Shown: positions 5,713-6,433 of the stretch, one piece after another
How the letters are laid out: each line of letters starts with the position of its first letter
Numbering within the stretch: position 1 is the stretch's first letter
Assembly: GCA_019120525.1 (NCBI GenBank)
Contig: DWUW01000032.1
Span: 1 to 6,433, forward strand
Reading direction: 5' to 3'
Source of the DNA: Candidatus Eisenbergiella stercorigallinarum
GTDB taxonomy: Bacteria; Bacillota; Clostridia; Lachnospirales; Lachnospiraceae
DNA: 6,433 bases
Notes under the pieces: generated by a model
What the model was told of the DNA's origin: nothing
Seen by the model: the letters and a program-made list of their open reading frames with translations, nothing else
Database searches by the model: none
Translations under genes and position numbers: made by a program

Positions 5713-6348
5713 ATGAAGCAAAACAGGGAAGAGATCCGGCGCAGGCTGCTTGCTGCCGGAGGGATCTGGCTGGAAACGGAGCGGATGGTCCTGCGGGATC
5801 ACAGGCCGGAGGATCTTGCCAGCCATCACGGGCTGCTCTCAGATCCGGACGATATGTATTATCTTCCGGAGATTCAGACCCACAGCCTGGAGGAATCCGA
5901 AAAGGATCTGAGGGAATCCGTCCGGGAGATCGGAAGGCCGGACAGAAAGCTTTATTTTCTGCGGATGGAGGACAAAAGGACCGGCGAACTCATCGGCGAG
6001 ACCGGCTATACGGTGCTTCAGGAAACGCCCGTGGGTAAGCTGGTGCACGCCGGCTATTTCAGCCGCAGGAAATTCTGGGGACAGGGCTATATGACGGAGG
6101 CCTTCCGGGAGGTGCTGCGCTTCGCCTTTGAGGAAAACGGCGTTTTCCGCCTGACCACGGGCTGCGATCCGGAAAACAGAGGCTCGGAACGGGTGATGGT
6201 CAAATGCGGCCTGATCAAGGAAGCGGATAGGAAACAGAAGGTCTGGATGGACGGCCGGATGCGCGACCGGGTGGAATACCGCATGCTGAAGACGGAATGG
6301 GAAGAGAGAAGGGAAACAGCTCCTGGCCCGCGTCCGGAAACACTTTGA
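5713..6348 (+). CDS. GNAT family N-acetyltransferase (RimJ/RimL-like, Acetyltransf_3 type)
   Basis: A 211-residue protein predicted to transfer acetyl from acetyl-CoA to an amine of a protein N-terminus or small molecule. The GNAT fold starts at about residue 18 with IWLETERMVLRDHRPEDL, followed by beta strands around 80-103 (LYFLRMEDKRTGELIGETGY). Motif A, with the acetyl-CoA pyrophosphate loop, is FWGQGYMTEAFREVLRFAF (121-139). Motif B-like DPENRGSERVMVKCGL (152-167) contains the Asn and the helix usual in RimJ/RimL relatives. The 17 residues before the fold and the charged Arg/Glu/Pro-rich tail after about 200 are not diagnostic. It begins 16 bp after the HTH-methyltransferase stop, so the two are almost certainly co-transcribed. 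Substrate unknown; ribosomal-protein modification, antibiotic or toxin acetylation and amino-acid acetylation are all possible. No convincing terminator hairpin follows. Confidence 0.88.
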   Translation: MKQNREEIRRRLLAAGGIWLETERMVLRDHRPEDLASHHGLLSDPDDMYYLPEIQTHSLEESEKDLRESVREIGRPDRKLYFLRMEDKRTGELIGETGYTVLQETPVGKLVHAGYFSRRKFWGQGYMTEAFREVLRFAFEENGVFRLTTGCDPENRGSERVMVKCGLIKEADRKQKVWMDGRMRDRVEYRMLKTEWEERRETAPGPRPETL

Positions 6349-6367
6349 AGCAGGCTGTCGGATCTCC

Positions 6368-6396
6368 TTGCAATCCCGCCTCTTTTTTGCTACCAT
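6368..6396 (+). promoter_or_regulatory. Candidate extended -10 promoter for a gene beyond the window edge
   Basis: TTGCAA (6368-6373, 4 of 6 to consensus), exactly 17 bases, then TACCAT (6391-6396, 4 of 6) preceded by TGC. The TGCTACNAT layout matches the promoter at 4813-4841. Transcription would start near 6403. No start codon with a Shine-Dalgarno sequence is visible before the window ends at 6433, so the gene itself is not seen. Confidence 0.45.
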
Positions 6397-6433
6397 AGGT
6401 ACGGACAAATCCAGTGATGACAGGACAGACGAC

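Noticed and set aside
5839..6408. Open frame of 189 codons on the - strand opposite the GNAT gene
   Set aside because: Antisense shadow of a gene with a clear GNAT motif A and no independent signal for translation.

Overview
The window looks like ordinary chromosome of a GC-rich Firmicute of the class Clostridia, most likely a gut Lachnospiraceae-type anaerobe. This is an inference from gene families (GH172/DUF2961, YfcC-type carrier, AbgB-like M20 peptidase, XRE regulator fused to a TehB-like methyltransferase), strong purine-rich Shine-Dalgarno sequences before most genes, and TGn-extended -10 promoters. No rRNA, tRNA, CRISPR array, insertion sequence, phage gene or attachment site was seen.

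Layout. (1) Positions 1-1827, + strand: a cytoplasmic DUF2961/GH172 glycoside hydrolase, a 96-bp purine-rich spacer with direct repeats, then a LacA/Maa-type sugar O-acetyltransferase; together a small carbohydrate-metabolism unit that probably continues upstream of the window. (2) Positions 1828-1959: convergent gap with a strong hairpin terminator usable from both sides. (3) Positions 1960-4579, - strand: a two-gene operon of a YfcC-family membrane carrier followed 43 bp later by an M20D amidohydrolase, reminiscent in logic of the abgT/abgAB pairing: import an amide-linked compound, then hydrolyse it. (4) Positions 4580-4865: divergent control region with a - strand TATAAT box, a + strand extended -10 promoter and three short perfect palindromes, one inside the + promoter spacer. 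(5) Positions 4866-6348, + strand: an XRE-HTH/SAM-methyltransferase fusion and, 16 bp later, a RimJ/RimL-type GNAT acetyltransferase, evidently co-transcribed. (6) Positions 6349-6433: a probable + strand promoter for a gene that starts beyond the window edge.

Start choices were corrected in three places. The carrier starts at 4579 rather than far upstream, the HTH-methyltransferase at 4866 rather than 4818, and the GNAT protein at 5713 rather than 5677; each rests on a well-placed Shine-Dalgarno sequence. Several long open frames antisense to these genes are shadows of GC-rich coding sequence.

I do not see a clearly new multi-gene system. The most interesting items are the fused regulator-methyltransferase with a palindrome in its own promoter, and the carrier/peptidase pair whose substrate cannot be read from sequence.
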